Source: Desulfobacterales bacterium
Lineage (GTDB): Bacteria; Desulfobacterota; Desulfobacteria; Desulfobacterales; Desulfosalsimonadaceae
DNA length: 8,775 nucleotides
Direction: 5' to 3'
Assembly: GCA_018224315.1 (NCBI GenBank)
Contig: JAGTVF010000248.1
Location: forward strand, 1-8,775
The position numbers were made by a program, and so were the translations under genes. A model generated the notes under the pieces. The model had not been told where the DNA came from. It saw only the letters and a list, made by a program, of their open reading frames with translations, and ran no database searches. This document shows, in pieces, positions 1 through 6,454 of the stretch. Position 1 is the first letter of the stretch. Each line of letters begins with the position of its first letter.

Positions 1-1855
1 CGCCGACTTCCACCAGGCCCATGAACAGATCGGCATTGGCCACCACCCGGTCAGATGCCAGGCAGACCTCGCATCCGCCGCCCAGGGCCAGGCCGAACGG
101 AGCGGCCACCACCGGGTAGGGGGCGTATTTGGAAGCCAGGATGCTTTCATGCACGGTCTTGATGAAATCATCGATTTCAGAAAACTTGCCCTCTTTTGCC
201 AGGCCGAGCATAAAGGACAGGTCCCCGCCTGCGGAAAACGGAGCCGGCATGCCCGAGGCCTGATTGCCGATGACCACGCCCACGCCGTTTTCAGCCACAT
301 ATTTGTGGGCCTCGATCATAAATTCGATCATTTCGCGGTTGACCGAATTCATCTTGGAATGAAACTCGATATCAAAGACCCCGTCGCCAAGATCGATCAA
401 AGAGCAGGATCCCGAGGTTTTGACCACCTTGTTTTCCTGGCGCAGGTTATAGAGGCTGATCTGCTTTTCGCTGACCGGCACGGGCTTGTAGGCGCCAGAG
501 GCAAAATCATAGAAATATTTTTTGCCGTCTTCGATCTTGTAGAAGGTCTTGTTGCCCGCATCCAGAAACTTCTTGATTTTTTCCGGCACGGTACGGCCTT
601 CTTTTTCCATCTTTTCCACGGATTTTTGCACCCCGATGGCTTCCCATGCCTCAAACGGGCCCATTTCAAAATTGTAGCCCCATTTCATGGCATTGTCGAT
701 GTCCACGATGGTATCGGAAATCTCGGGAATCCGGTTGGCCGCATAAATCAGGCTGGTGGCCATGACATCCCAGGCGTACTTGCCGGCCTTGTCGTCGGCA
801 TAAACAATGGTCTGCATTTTTTCCGGAAGAGAGGCCTTTTTCTTGGCCTCTGCCAGGCAGGGGAAATCAACCTTGCCGTATTCCTCATAATCCAGGGTCT
901 CGGGATTGATCACCTTGCGGATGGTTTTCCATTCCGGGGTGATTTCCTTTTTGTAAAACCCGCCCTTGGTTTTGTTGCCAAGAATGTTGTTGTTGACCAT
1001 TTTTTCAACAAATGCGGGCAGGGCCATGGTGTCGCGCATTTCATCGTCGGGACACATGTCGTAGCAATTCTTGGCCACGTGATACATGGTATCCAGTCCC
1101 ACCATGTCGGCAGTCTTGAATGTAGCGGTCTTGGGCCGGCCCATGGGCTGGCCGAAAATCGCGTCCACCTCGGGAATGGTCAGGCCGTGCTCGAGCATGG
1201 CGTGCATGGCTTTGCCCATGCCCTGGATACCAATGCGGTTGCCGATGAAATTGGGGGTATCCTTGGCCCATACAATGCCTTTGCCGAGGTATTTTTCACA
1301 GAAATCAGCCATGAACTGAAGCACGTCCCGGCTTGTATCCGGGCCGGGGATGATCTCCAGCAGGTGCATGTAGCGCACCGGGTTGAAAAAATGGGTGCCC
1401 AGAAAATGCTTTTTCATGTCATCGCTGAGATCCTGGGACATTTCCTTTAAGGGAATGCCCGAGGTGTTGGAGCTGATCACGGTGCCCTTTTTGCGCACGT
1501 TGTCGATCTTTTTGAACAAATCCTGCTTGATTTTCACATTTTCCACCACCACTTCCAAAATCCAGTCAACATCGGCGAGTTTGTCAATGTCGTCTTCCAG
1601 GTTACCGGTGGTGATCAGTGCCGGGTCGCTTTTTTTGTCCATAAAAAGCGGCGGCTTGGACTTGATGGCGTCATCCAGGCCCTTTTCCACGATCCGGTTG
1701 CGGGCCTTGGGATCCTTTTTCTCCTCATCGGAGAGATCAAACGGAACAATGTCGAGCAGCAGGGTCTTGATGCCTGCACTGGCAAGCAGGGCGGCGATTC
1801 CGCCCCCCATGATCCCGGAACCCACAACAGCTGCCTTTGCGATCCTTCTTTGCAT
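1..1855 (-). CDS. 3-hydroxyacyl-CoA dehydrogenase/enoyl-CoA hydratase fusion (FadN-type), 3' end outside window
   Basis: This bifunctional beta-oxidation enzyme hydrates 2-enoyl-CoA and oxidises the resulting 3-hydroxyacyl-CoA with NAD+ in the cytoplasm. I translated the minus strand from ATG at 1855-1853; 618 codons are open to the window edge. The N-terminus has a Rossmann motif GSGIMGGG (residues 12-19). The dehydrogenase signature THFFNPV carries catalytic His155 and is followed by Glu167, the 12-residue spacing typical of the family. KDTPNFIGNRIG begins the C-terminal dehydrogenase part. The hydratase domain follows, with oxyanion-hole AGGD (542-545), GGGCE (Glu596) and LVEVG (Glu616); the two acids are 20 apart, as in classical crotonases. 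Dehydrogenase-then-hydratase is the FadN order, opposite to E. coli FadB. FadN proteins are near 790 residues, so roughly 170 are missing past position 1. AGGAGG (1862-1867) sits 6 nt before the start. A thiolase or acyl-CoA dehydrogenase could follow outside the window. Confidence 0.95.
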   Translation of the reverse strand, partial: MQRRIAKAAVVGSGIMGGGIAALLASAGIKTLLLDIVPFDLSDEEKKDPKARNRIVEKGLDDAIKSKPPLFMDKKSDPALITTGNLEDDIDKLADVDWILEVVVENVKIKQDLFKKIDNVRKKGTVISSNTSGIPLKEMSQDLSDDMKKHFLGTHFFNPVRYMHLLEIIPGPDTSRDVLQFMADFCEKYLGKGIVWAKDTPNFIGNRIGIQGMGKAMHAMLEHGLTIPEVDAIFGQPMGRPKTATFKTADMVGLDTMYHVAKNCYDMCPDDEMRDTMALPAFVEKMVNNNILGNKTKGGFYKKEITPEWKTIRKVINPETLDYEEYGKVDFPCLAEAKKKASLPEKMQTIVYADDKAGKYAWDVMATSLIYAANRIPEISDTIVDIDNAMKWGYNFEMGPFEAWEAIGVQKSVEKMEKEGRTVPEKIKKFLDAGNKTFYKIEDGKKYFYDFASGAYKPVPVSEKQISLYNLRQENKVVKTSGSCSLIDLGDGVFDIEFHSKMNSVNREMIEFMIEAHKYVAENGVGVVIGNQASGMPAPFSAGGDLSFMLGLAKEGKFSEIDDFIKTVHESILASKYAPYPVVAAPFGLALGGGCEVCLASDRVVANADLFMGLVEVG

Positions 1856-1874
1856 AACGTACCTCCTGATATAT

Positions 1875-1886
1875 TGGTTTAAACCA
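1875..1886. promoter_or_regulatory. Perfect 12-bp palindrome TGGTTTAAACCA, candidate operator
   Basis: The palindrome TGGTTTAAACCA lies 8 bp upstream of the AGGAGG ribosome-binding site of the minus-strand beta-oxidation gene, so it would fall in that gene's leader. A second copy of the TGGT-N4-ACCA pattern is at 1959-1970, centre to centre 84 bp away. The symmetry and the repeat suggest a regulator binding site. Which regulator is unknown, and a chance palindrome in AT-rich DNA remains possible. Confidence 0.35.
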
Positions 1887-1958
1887 GCAAAACTAGGGTA
1901 AAACGCTTTTGATTTATACTGAGCATCCGGTCAATTAAATGCGCCGAAAGCCTGCTTT

Positions 1959-1970
1959 TGGTAAAAACCA
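1959..1970. promoter_or_regulatory. Second TGGT-N4-ACCA site, overlapping the predicted leftward start point
   Basis: TGGTAAAAACCA shares both TGGT and ACCA half-sites with the palindrome at 1875-1886. It lies just downstream of the candidate -10 box (1973-1978), so it would cover the predicted transcription start of the fused beta-oxidation gene. That is a typical place for a repressor. The central four bases are not symmetric, so support is weaker than for the other copy. Confidence 0.3.
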
Positions 1971-1972
1971 TT

Positions 1973-2002
1973 TATCTATCAGACCAGCAGACCCCAAGTC
2001 AA
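1973..2002 (-). promoter_or_regulatory. Candidate sigma70-type promoter for the fused beta-oxidation gene
   Basis: On the minus strand, TTGACT (1997-2002, five of six consensus bases) is followed after 18 bp by TAGATA (1973-1978). The -10 box is preceded by a TG one base away, as in an extended -10. The predicted start near 1966 gives a leader of about 110 nt. The -10 match is only partial. Another TTGACC closer to the gene has no well-spaced -10 box. Confidence 0.4.
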
Positions 2003-2135
2003 GGAAAAAACCAGAAACAAATCCCGGCAAAACCGCCTGAATTTAAGAAAAAATCTGCTGTCTGGCCCGGACTGTCCAAAAGGCCGCACAACTACCACCG
2101 CAGCTATCGCACCGGCGGTTACCCCGGCTGTCGGC

Positions 2136-2223
2136 CATGATGCCGGTCCGGGGATGGTTTGCGAGTCGCATTGAGCGCGCAAGCGGTCAGCAGGGAGCAA
2201 GCCGTCCCCGGACCGGCATCATG
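2136..2223. repeat. 88-bp inverted repeat with 27-bp arms
   Basis: The left arm (2136-2162) and right arm (2197-2223) are reverse complements except at two positions. In RNA read from the plus strand both exceptions become G-U pairs, so all 27 positions can pair. The spacer is 34 nt (2163-2196). A smaller perfect palindrome, TGCGA-G-TCGCA (2160-2170), overlaps the end of the left arm and the spacer. There is no T-run after either arm, so it is not a standard intrinsic terminator. It lies outside both predicted transcripts, between the two divergent promoters. It could be a REP-like or MITE-like element, a protein-binding cruciform, or a small structured RNA. Confidence 0.85.
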
Positions 2224-2277
2224 CGAAATCCCGGGAAAAAATACAAGTCTGCGATTGCCAGTGGGAAAACAATGCGG

Positions 2278-2306
2278 TTGACATTTTTGGCGGATTTTAC
2301 TTTGAT
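2278..2306 (+). promoter_or_regulatory. Sigma70-type promoter for lolA-nadA
   Basis: TTGACA (2278-2283) matches the -35 consensus perfectly. After 17 bp comes TTTGAT (2301-2306), four of six bases of the -10 consensus. Transcription would start near 2313, leaving a leader of about 160 nt before lolA. It is the best rightward promoter I can see in the intergenic region. Confidence 0.6.
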
Positions 2307-2349
2307 GCACCCTTAAAGTCTGATTACAGATGGCAAAAAACATGACAAA

Positions 2350-2379
2350 ATATCCATTTTGGCATTATGATATGGATAT
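2350..2379 (+). other. Small hairpin in the lolA leader
   Basis: ATATCCAT (2350-2357) and ATGGATAT (2372-2379) are exact reverse complements around a 14-nt loop. The element lies inside the predicted 5' leader of lolA, roughly 95 nt before the start codon. The stem is AT-rich and weak, no T-run follows, and I recognise no riboswitch class. Confidence 0.3.
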
Positions 2380-2473
2380 CAGCGGCAATGGCCGGAGACG
2401 TACTGCATCGTCTGGCCATAAACCCAAAATGTTGACCAACACCCCCAAAAACCCCGGAAAAGGACACCCGCAA

Positions 2474-3154
2474 ATGCGGACAAAAAAATGGTTTTCCATC
2501 ATGGCTGTTATTGGCCTGCTCTGCCTGTCAGCCGGCATGCCCCAGGCGTCCGAAAAAAAAGACCCTGCGGACCCAAAAACCGTGGAGGCGGTGATTGAAA
2601 AACTAAACGATCACTACGGGGAAAAAAATTTCACCGCGGATTTCCGCCAGAAATCCACCCTCAAGGCCATGGACATCACCGACACCGCCGAAGGCCGGGC
2701 GTGGTTCAAGCACCCGGGAAAAATGCGCTGGCAATATGAGGCGCCCGAGACCTATCTTATTGTCACAGACGGCCAGACCCTGTGGATTCACCGCCCTGCT
2801 GACCGCCAGGTGGTGGTCGGCGATGCGGCCGCACATTTCGGCGGCGGCCGGGGAGCCAGCTTTTTGGCTGACTTCACCCGCATCACAGACGTTTTCAGGG
2901 CCTCGCTTACCGAATCCGATGACCCGTCCTGGCGCATCAAACTGATACCCCGCAAGCAACAGGGCGATCTTGAGCAGATCCACATGGAGGTCAACCGTAA
3001 AAGCCTTGAAATCGAGCAGGTCACAACGGAAAACGTCTATGGTGACATCACCCGGATTGTATTTGAAAATGTGGCGTTTCACCCGGAAATGCCGGACCGG
3101 CTGTTTGACTTTGAGATCCCGGCGGGCGCAGATGTCATCCAAATGGAAAATTAA
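2474..3154 (+). CDS. lolA: Outer-membrane lipoprotein carrier protein LolA
   Basis: LolA shuttles lipoproteins through the periplasm from the inner-membrane LolCDE transporter to the outer membrane. The 226-residue product starts with a signal peptide: basic RTKK, a hydrophobic stretch (about residues 8-20), and likely cleavage after QA (residue 25). The LolA fold signature follows: FTADFRQ (53-59), GRAWFKHPGKMRWQYEAP (74-91) and IVTDGQTLWIH (96-106). Cys17 lies in the signal but Leu precedes it, so there is no lipobox and the protein should be soluble. The frame stays open upstream to 2330, but I chose ATG 2474 because AAGGA (2460-2464) lies 9 nt before it and the signal peptide begins there; the upstream start has no ribosome-binding site. 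It precedes nadA by 64 bp. No other Lol gene is in the window. Confidence 0.93.
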   Translation: MRTKKWFSIMAVIGLLCLSAGMPQASEKKDPADPKTVEAVIEKLNDHYGEKNFTADFRQKSTLKAMDITDTAEGRAWFKHPGKMRWQYEAPETYLIVTDGQTLWIHRPADRQVVVGDAAAHFGGGRGASFLADFTRITDVFRASLTESDDPSWRIKLIPRKQQGDLEQIHMEVNRKSLEIEQVTTENVYGDITRIVFENVAFHPEMPDRLFDFEIPAGADVIQMEN

Positions 3155-3218
3155 TGCGATTGCATGCACCAACATCCCAATCTAAGAAAATATTGCCAGC
3201 AGAAGAAAACAGGACACC

Positions 3219-4124
3219 ATGAACCCGGAAATTATTCAAAAAATCAAAAACTTTGCCCGAAAACAAAACGCCCTGATCCTGGCCCACAATTACCAGCCGC
3301 CGGAAATCCAGGACCTGGCGGACTTGTGCGGCGATTCCCTGGAACTGAGCATAAAGGCTGCTGAAACCAGTGCCGATGTGGTGGTGTTCTGCGGCGTGCA
3401 CTTCATGGCGGAGACCGCATCCATTCTTTGCCCGGACAAGACCGTGCTGCTGCCCCGGCCCGATGCCGGATGCCCCATGGCCGACATGGTCACGCCCGCG
3501 GCCCTGGAAAAAAAACTCAAAACCCTGCCGGAAATGCCGGTGGTCACGTATGTGAATTCACCGGCTGCGGTCAAGGCCCTTTCCACTGTCTGCTGCACTT
3601 CGGCCAATGCCGTGAAAGTGGCCCGCAGCCTGGATGCAGATGAAATCCTCATGACCCCGGACCGGAACCTGGCCGCCTATACCGCGGCACAAACCGGCAT
3701 CACCATTCACGCATGGGACGGGTACTGCCCCTATCACGAACAGCTGACCCCGGAAATGGTCAACCAGATCCGGCGGCGGCATCCAGGGGCTGTTTTCATG
3801 GCCCATCCCGAATGCCGGCCAGAGGTGACGGCCATGGCCGATGTGGTGACATCGACTTCGGGAATGCTGATGTTTGCCCGGCAATCCCAGCACACCGAGT
3901 TTATCGTGGGAACCGAAACCGGCCTGATTTACCCCCTTGAAAAAGCCAATCCAGGCAAACGGTTTTATCCGGCTTCGGAAAAAATGTACTGCACGGACAT
4001 GAAAAAAATCGCTGCCGAACATGTGGCCGAAACCCTGGCGCACTTGTCCGGCGAGGTCCGGGTTCCGGAGGAAATCCGGAACCCGGCGCTTTCAGCTGTC
4101 CGGAAAATGCTGTCCATCCGGTAA
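3219..4124 (+). CDS. nadA: Quinolinate synthase NadA
   Basis: NadA is a cytoplasmic, oxygen-sensitive [4Fe-4S] enzyme that condenses iminoaspartate with dihydroxyacetone phosphate to quinolinate in de novo NAD synthesis. The 301-residue product matches the short form of the family. LAHNYQPPEIQDLAD (21-35) is the conserved N-terminal substrate loop, and GVHFMAETA (59-67) is a family signature. The three expected cluster cysteines are present: Cys85 in AGCPMADM, Cys170 in WDGYCPYH and Cys258 in MYCTDMKK. Other family blocks include AHPEC (195-199) and TSTSGM (211-216). AGGA (3211-3214) lies 4 nt before ATG. It follows lolA closely with no obvious terminator between, so co-transcription is likely. 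nadB and nadC are not in the window. Its stop is only 9 bp from the convergent nfnB stop. Confidence 0.97.
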   Translation: MNPEIIQKIKNFARKQNALILAHNYQPPEIQDLADLCGDSLELSIKAAETSADVVVFCGVHFMAETASILCPDKTVLLPRPDAGCPMADMVTPAALEKKLKTLPEMPVVTYVNSPAAVKALSTVCCTSANAVKVARSLDADEILMTPDRNLAAYTAAQTGITIHAWDGYCPYHEQLTPEMVNQIRRRHPGAVFMAHPECRPEVTAMADVVTSTSGMLMFARQSQHTEFIVGTETGLIYPLEKANPGKRFYPASEKMYCTDMKKIAAEHVAETLAHLSGEVRVPEEIRNPALSAVRKMLSIR

Positions 4125-4133
4125 GCCCGGGGC

Positions 4134-5546
4134 CTACCAGCCAATTGTCAGATAATCATGGATGGAGTTGGCCGCGTCTCTTCCCGCGCCCATGGCAAGG
4201 ATCACCGTGGCCTGGCCCGTGACAATGTCGCCGCCGGCCCACACGCCTTTTTTGGTGGTTTTGCCGGTTTTGGGGTCGGCAATGATATAACCCCATTTGT
4301 TCAGGGAAATCTCGGGATCCGACTGGGTCAGCAGGGGATTGGCGTCAGCACCCACAGCCACCACCGCAAGGTCGCAGTCGAGCAGAAACTCGGAGCCTTC
4401 AACGGCAACCGGCCGCCTGCGGCCGGATTCATCCGGTTCGCCAAGTTCCATCTGCAGGCACTTCATCTGCACCACCCGGCCGTTTTCATCCCCGACAAAC
4501 GCAATGGGGCTGGTGAGAAGATAAAACTCAATGCCCTCTTCTTCGGCATGATGAATTTCCGCAGCCCGGGCCGGCATCTCATCACGGCTTCTGCGATAGA
4601 CAATGCGCACCTTTTCCGCTCCCAGGCGCATGGCCGTTCGGGCCGAGTCCATGGCCACGTTGCCCGCACCCAGAACCGCCACGTTTTTGCCCTTGGCCAG
4701 GGGCGTATCATATTCGGGAAACCGGTAAGCCTTCATCAGGTTGGCCCGGGTCAGGTATTCGTTGGCCGAATAAATGCCAATGAGATTTTCCCCAGGGATA
4801 TTGAGAAATTTGGGCAAGCCGGCACCCACACCGATATAAACCGCATCATAGCCGTCCTCAAACAATTCATCCAGGCTCACGGTGCGTCCCACCACGTTGT
4901 TGCATTCAATTCGCAGGCCCAGCTTTTCAAGACCCGCCACCTCGCAGGCCACGATTTCCTTGGGCAGACGGAATTCCGGGATGCCGTAAACCAAAACGCC
5001 GCCGGGTTTATGGAAGGCTTCAAGAAGGGTGACCTCATGTCCCTTGAGCAGCAGGTCGCCGGCCACTGTCAGCCCGGAGGGCCCGGAGCCCACAATGGCC
5101 ACTTTTTTGCCCGTGGGCGCTGCCTTTGCCGGAAATTCACAGGCGACTTCCTCCCGGGCGCGGTCTGCCACAAACCGTTCCAGGTTGCCAATGGCCAGGG
5201 GCTGATCTTTTTTGCCGAGGATGCATTCGCCCTCGCACTGAATTTCCTGGGGGCAGACCCGGCCGCAGATGGCCGGCAGGCTGTTTTTGCCCCAGATGGT
5301 TTGAATGGCGTTTTCAAAATGGCCTTCGGCGATCTGGCCCACAAACCCGGGGATATCCACCTCGACCGGACATCCGGTCACGCAGGCGGGCTTTTTGCAT
5401 TGCAGGCAGCGCTGTGCCTCTTTCACAGCCGTTTCCGGACTGTAGCCCAGCGGGACTTCCTCAAAATTTCGCCGCCGCACCTCCGGGGCCTGTTCCGGCA
5501 TGGGCTGACGCGGGATTTTTTCCTTTTTGGATGCTTTTTGTGTCAT
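4134..5546 (-). CDS. nfnB: NfnB, large subunit of electron-bifurcating ferredoxin:NADP+ oxidoreductase
   Basis: NfnB carries the bifurcating FAD, the NADP(H) site and two [4Fe-4S] clusters. With NfnA it couples NADH and reduced ferredoxin to NADP+ reduction, reversibly, in the cytoplasm. The 470-residue length matches the family (about 468). Cluster ligand motifs are CLQCKKPACVTGCP (Cys47, 50, 55, 59) and Cys94, Cys98, Cys104, Cys108 with Glu101 in CPQEIQC, a candidate non-cysteine ligand. VGSGPSGLT (152-160) binds FAD, LGAGNVAMD (292-300) binds NADP, and AGGDIVTG (437-444) is the C-terminal FAD signature. The frame opens at 5648 inside nfnA, but ATG 5546 is the likely start: GGAGG (5554-5558) lies 7 nt upstream. 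It resembles glutamate synthase small subunit GltD, but there is no GltB and the partner is NfnA. The pair is also annotated as sulfide dehydrogenase SudAB in some genomes. Confidence 0.93.
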   Translation of the reverse strand: MTQKASKKEKIPRQPMPEQAPEVRRRNFEEVPLGYSPETAVKEAQRCLQCKKPACVTGCPVEVDIPGFVGQIAEGHFENAIQTIWGKNSLPAICGRVCPQEIQCEGECILGKKDQPLAIGNLERFVADRAREEVACEFPAKAAPTGKKVAIVGSGPSGLTVAGDLLLKGHEVTLLEAFHKPGGVLVYGIPEFRLPKEIVACEVAGLEKLGLRIECNNVVGRTVSLDELFEDGYDAVYIGVGAGLPKFLNIPGENLIGIYSANEYLTRANLMKAYRFPEYDTPLAKGKNVAVLGAGNVAMDSARTAMRLGAEKVRIVYRRSRDEMPARAAEIHHAEEEGIEFYLLTSPIAFVGDENGRVVQMKCLQMELGEPDESGRRRPVAVEGSEFLLDCDLAVVAVGADANPLLTQSDPEISLNKWGYIIADPKTGKTTKKGVWAGGDIVTGQATVILAMGAGRDAANSIHDYLTIGW

Positions 5547-5560
5547 CTTGCTTCCTCCGT

Positions 5561-5576
5561 GGCCTCCGGGGAGGCC
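5561..5576 (-). other. Intercistronic hairpin between nfnA and nfnB
   Basis: GGCCTC and GAGGCC pair around a 4-nt loop in the 37-bp gap between nfnA and nfnB. On the mRNA the hairpin ends 2 nt before the GGAGG ribosome-binding site of nfnB (5554-5558). The 3' arm contains its own GGAGG, which is sequestered when the hairpin forms. Plausible roles are RNA stability or setting the NfnA:NfnB ratio; there is no T-run, so it is not a terminator. Confidence 0.5.
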
Positions 5577-5583
5577 ATATTCA

Positions 5584-6420
5584 TCAATCGGTTTGATGCA
5601 ATCTGCAGTATTGCTCGTAAGCGGCCTTTTCCTCCTGGGCATAAGCATTGAGCCGCTGCATCAGTCCGTCGTAATCGACCTTGTGGCCGTCGAATTCCGG
5701 GCCGTCCACGCAGGCAAACTTGGTTTCATCGCCCACCGACACCCGGCATCCGCCGCACATCCCGGTTCCGTCAATCATGATCGGATTGAGACTGACAAGG
5801 GTTTTGACATTGTATTCATAGGTGAGTTTAGAGACGAACTTCATCATGGGCACCGGGCCGATGGCCACCACCAGGTCCGCTTTGTGATTGTCCAGGACAT
5901 CCTTTAACACCTCGGTGACAAAACCCTTGTGCCCGTATGAACCGTCATCGGTGCACACATGGAGTTGATCGGATGCGGCTTTCATCTTGTCTTCAAGCAG
6001 CAGCAAATCCTTATTCCTGGCGCCGATAATGCTGATCACCTCGTTTCCGGCCTCCTTAAAACCCCGGGTAATGGGAAACAGCACCGCCACACCCGTACCG
6101 CCGCCAACACAGACGACTTTGCCGAGTTTTTCAATATCCGTGGGCTTTCCCAGGGGCCCGATGACGTCCTGGTAGCCGTCTCCAACCGCAAGGGTCTGAA
6201 ACAGGGCCGTGGACTTGCCCACCACCATATAAATCACGGTGATGGTGCCGCGCTCCGGATCCAGATCCGAGATGGTCAGCGGAATCCGCTCTCCGGTTTC
6301 ATTGGCTTTCAGGATGACAAACTGGCCGGGACGGGCCTTGGCCGCGATCCGCGGCGCCTCGATCTCATTTAGGACAACCGTGTCATCCGCCATGGTTTCT
6401 CGTTTGACGATTTTAAACAT
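5584..6420 (-). CDS. nfnA: NfnA, small subunit of electron-bifurcating ferredoxin:NADP+ oxidoreductase
   Basis: NfnA contains FAD and a [2Fe-2S] cluster and handles NADH, passing electrons to or from NfnB. The 278-residue product has a ferredoxin-reductase FAD domain with RIPLTISD (45-52), an NAD domain with GGGTGVA (106-112) and IGPVPMM (187-193), and a C-terminal cluster region: MIDGTGMCGGCR (215-226) and FACVDGPEFDGH (235-246). Cys222, Cys225, Cys237 and a nearby Asp (such as Asp217) are cluster-ligand candidates. It is related to dihydroorotate dehydrogenase subunit PyrK, but no pyrD is adjacent and the next gene is nfnB, which settles the call. GGAGG (6428-6432) lies 7 nt before ATG. The gene ends in two tandem TGA stops. 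It follows the REC-PAS kinase gene by 72 bp, with a hairpin but little room for its own promoter. Confidence 0.93.
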   Translation of the reverse strand: MFKIVKRETMADDTVVLNEIEAPRIAAKARPGQFVILKANETGERIPLTISDLDPERGTITVIYMVVGKSTALFQTLAVGDGYQDVIGPLGKPTDIEKLGKVVCVGGGTGVAVLFPITRGFKEAGNEVISIIGARNKDLLLLEDKMKAASDQLHVCTDDGSYGHKGFVTEVLKDVLDNHKADLVVAIGPVPMMKFVSKLTYEYNVKTLVSLNPIMIDGTGMCGGCRVSVGDETKFACVDGPEFDGHKVDYDGLMQRLNAYAQEEKAAYEQYCRLHQTD

Positions 6421-6454
6421 GCGCTTTCCTCCAGTAATTCAATTCAGCCCGTTA

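Larger units (their letters stand above)
1856..2473. other. Divergent intergenic region without a credible gene
   Basis: These 618 bases separate two divergent transcription units. I find no convincing gene; the short open frames here lack ribosome-binding sites and recognisable protein sequence. From left to right the region holds the ribosome-binding site of the fused beta-oxidation gene, two TGGT-N4-ACCA sites, a candidate leftward promoter, an A-rich stretch near 2000-2055, a long GC-rich inverted repeat (2136-2223), a rightward promoter with a perfect TTGACA box, and a leader of about 160 nt before lolA that contains a small hairpin. Confidence 0.75.

Noticed and set aside
149..1450. Plus-strand open frame of 433 codons opposite the fused beta-oxidation gene
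   Set aside because: It is an antisense shadow. It is rich in His, Gly and Phe, as expected from complementing GC-biased codons, has no ribosome-binding site or recognisable domain, and the minus strand encodes a clear enzyme.
1979..2200. Minus-strand 73-codon frame with a short hydrophobic stretch
   Set aside because: It starts on TTG inside the right arm of the inverted repeat with no ribosome-binding site, and overlaps the candidate promoter at its end. The hydrophobic run looks accidental.
2136..2223. Inverted repeat as an intrinsic terminator or integron attC site
   Set aside because: No T-run follows either arm, no gene ends nearby, and I do not see the conserved core-site sequences expected of attC.
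2330..2473. 48-codon N-terminal extension of LolA
   Set aside because: There is no ribosome-binding site before 2330, and the signal peptide would be buried. ATG 2474 has AAGGA at suitable spacing and starts a normal signal peptide.
4134..5546. Assignment as glutamate synthase small subunit GltD
   Set aside because: The fold is shared, but there is no glutamate synthase large subunit, and the adjacent gene is a clear NfnA with its [2Fe-2S] motif.
5547..5648. 34-codon N-terminal extension of NfnB overlapping nfnA
   Set aside because: The extension is unlike the family and lacks a ribosome-binding site, whereas ATG 5546 has GGAGG 7 nt upstream and gives the usual length.
4158..5651. Plus-strand open frame of 497 codons opposite nfnB
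   Set aside because: It mirrors nfnB almost exactly and has shadow-like composition with no known motif. The NfnB reading has every cofactor motif.
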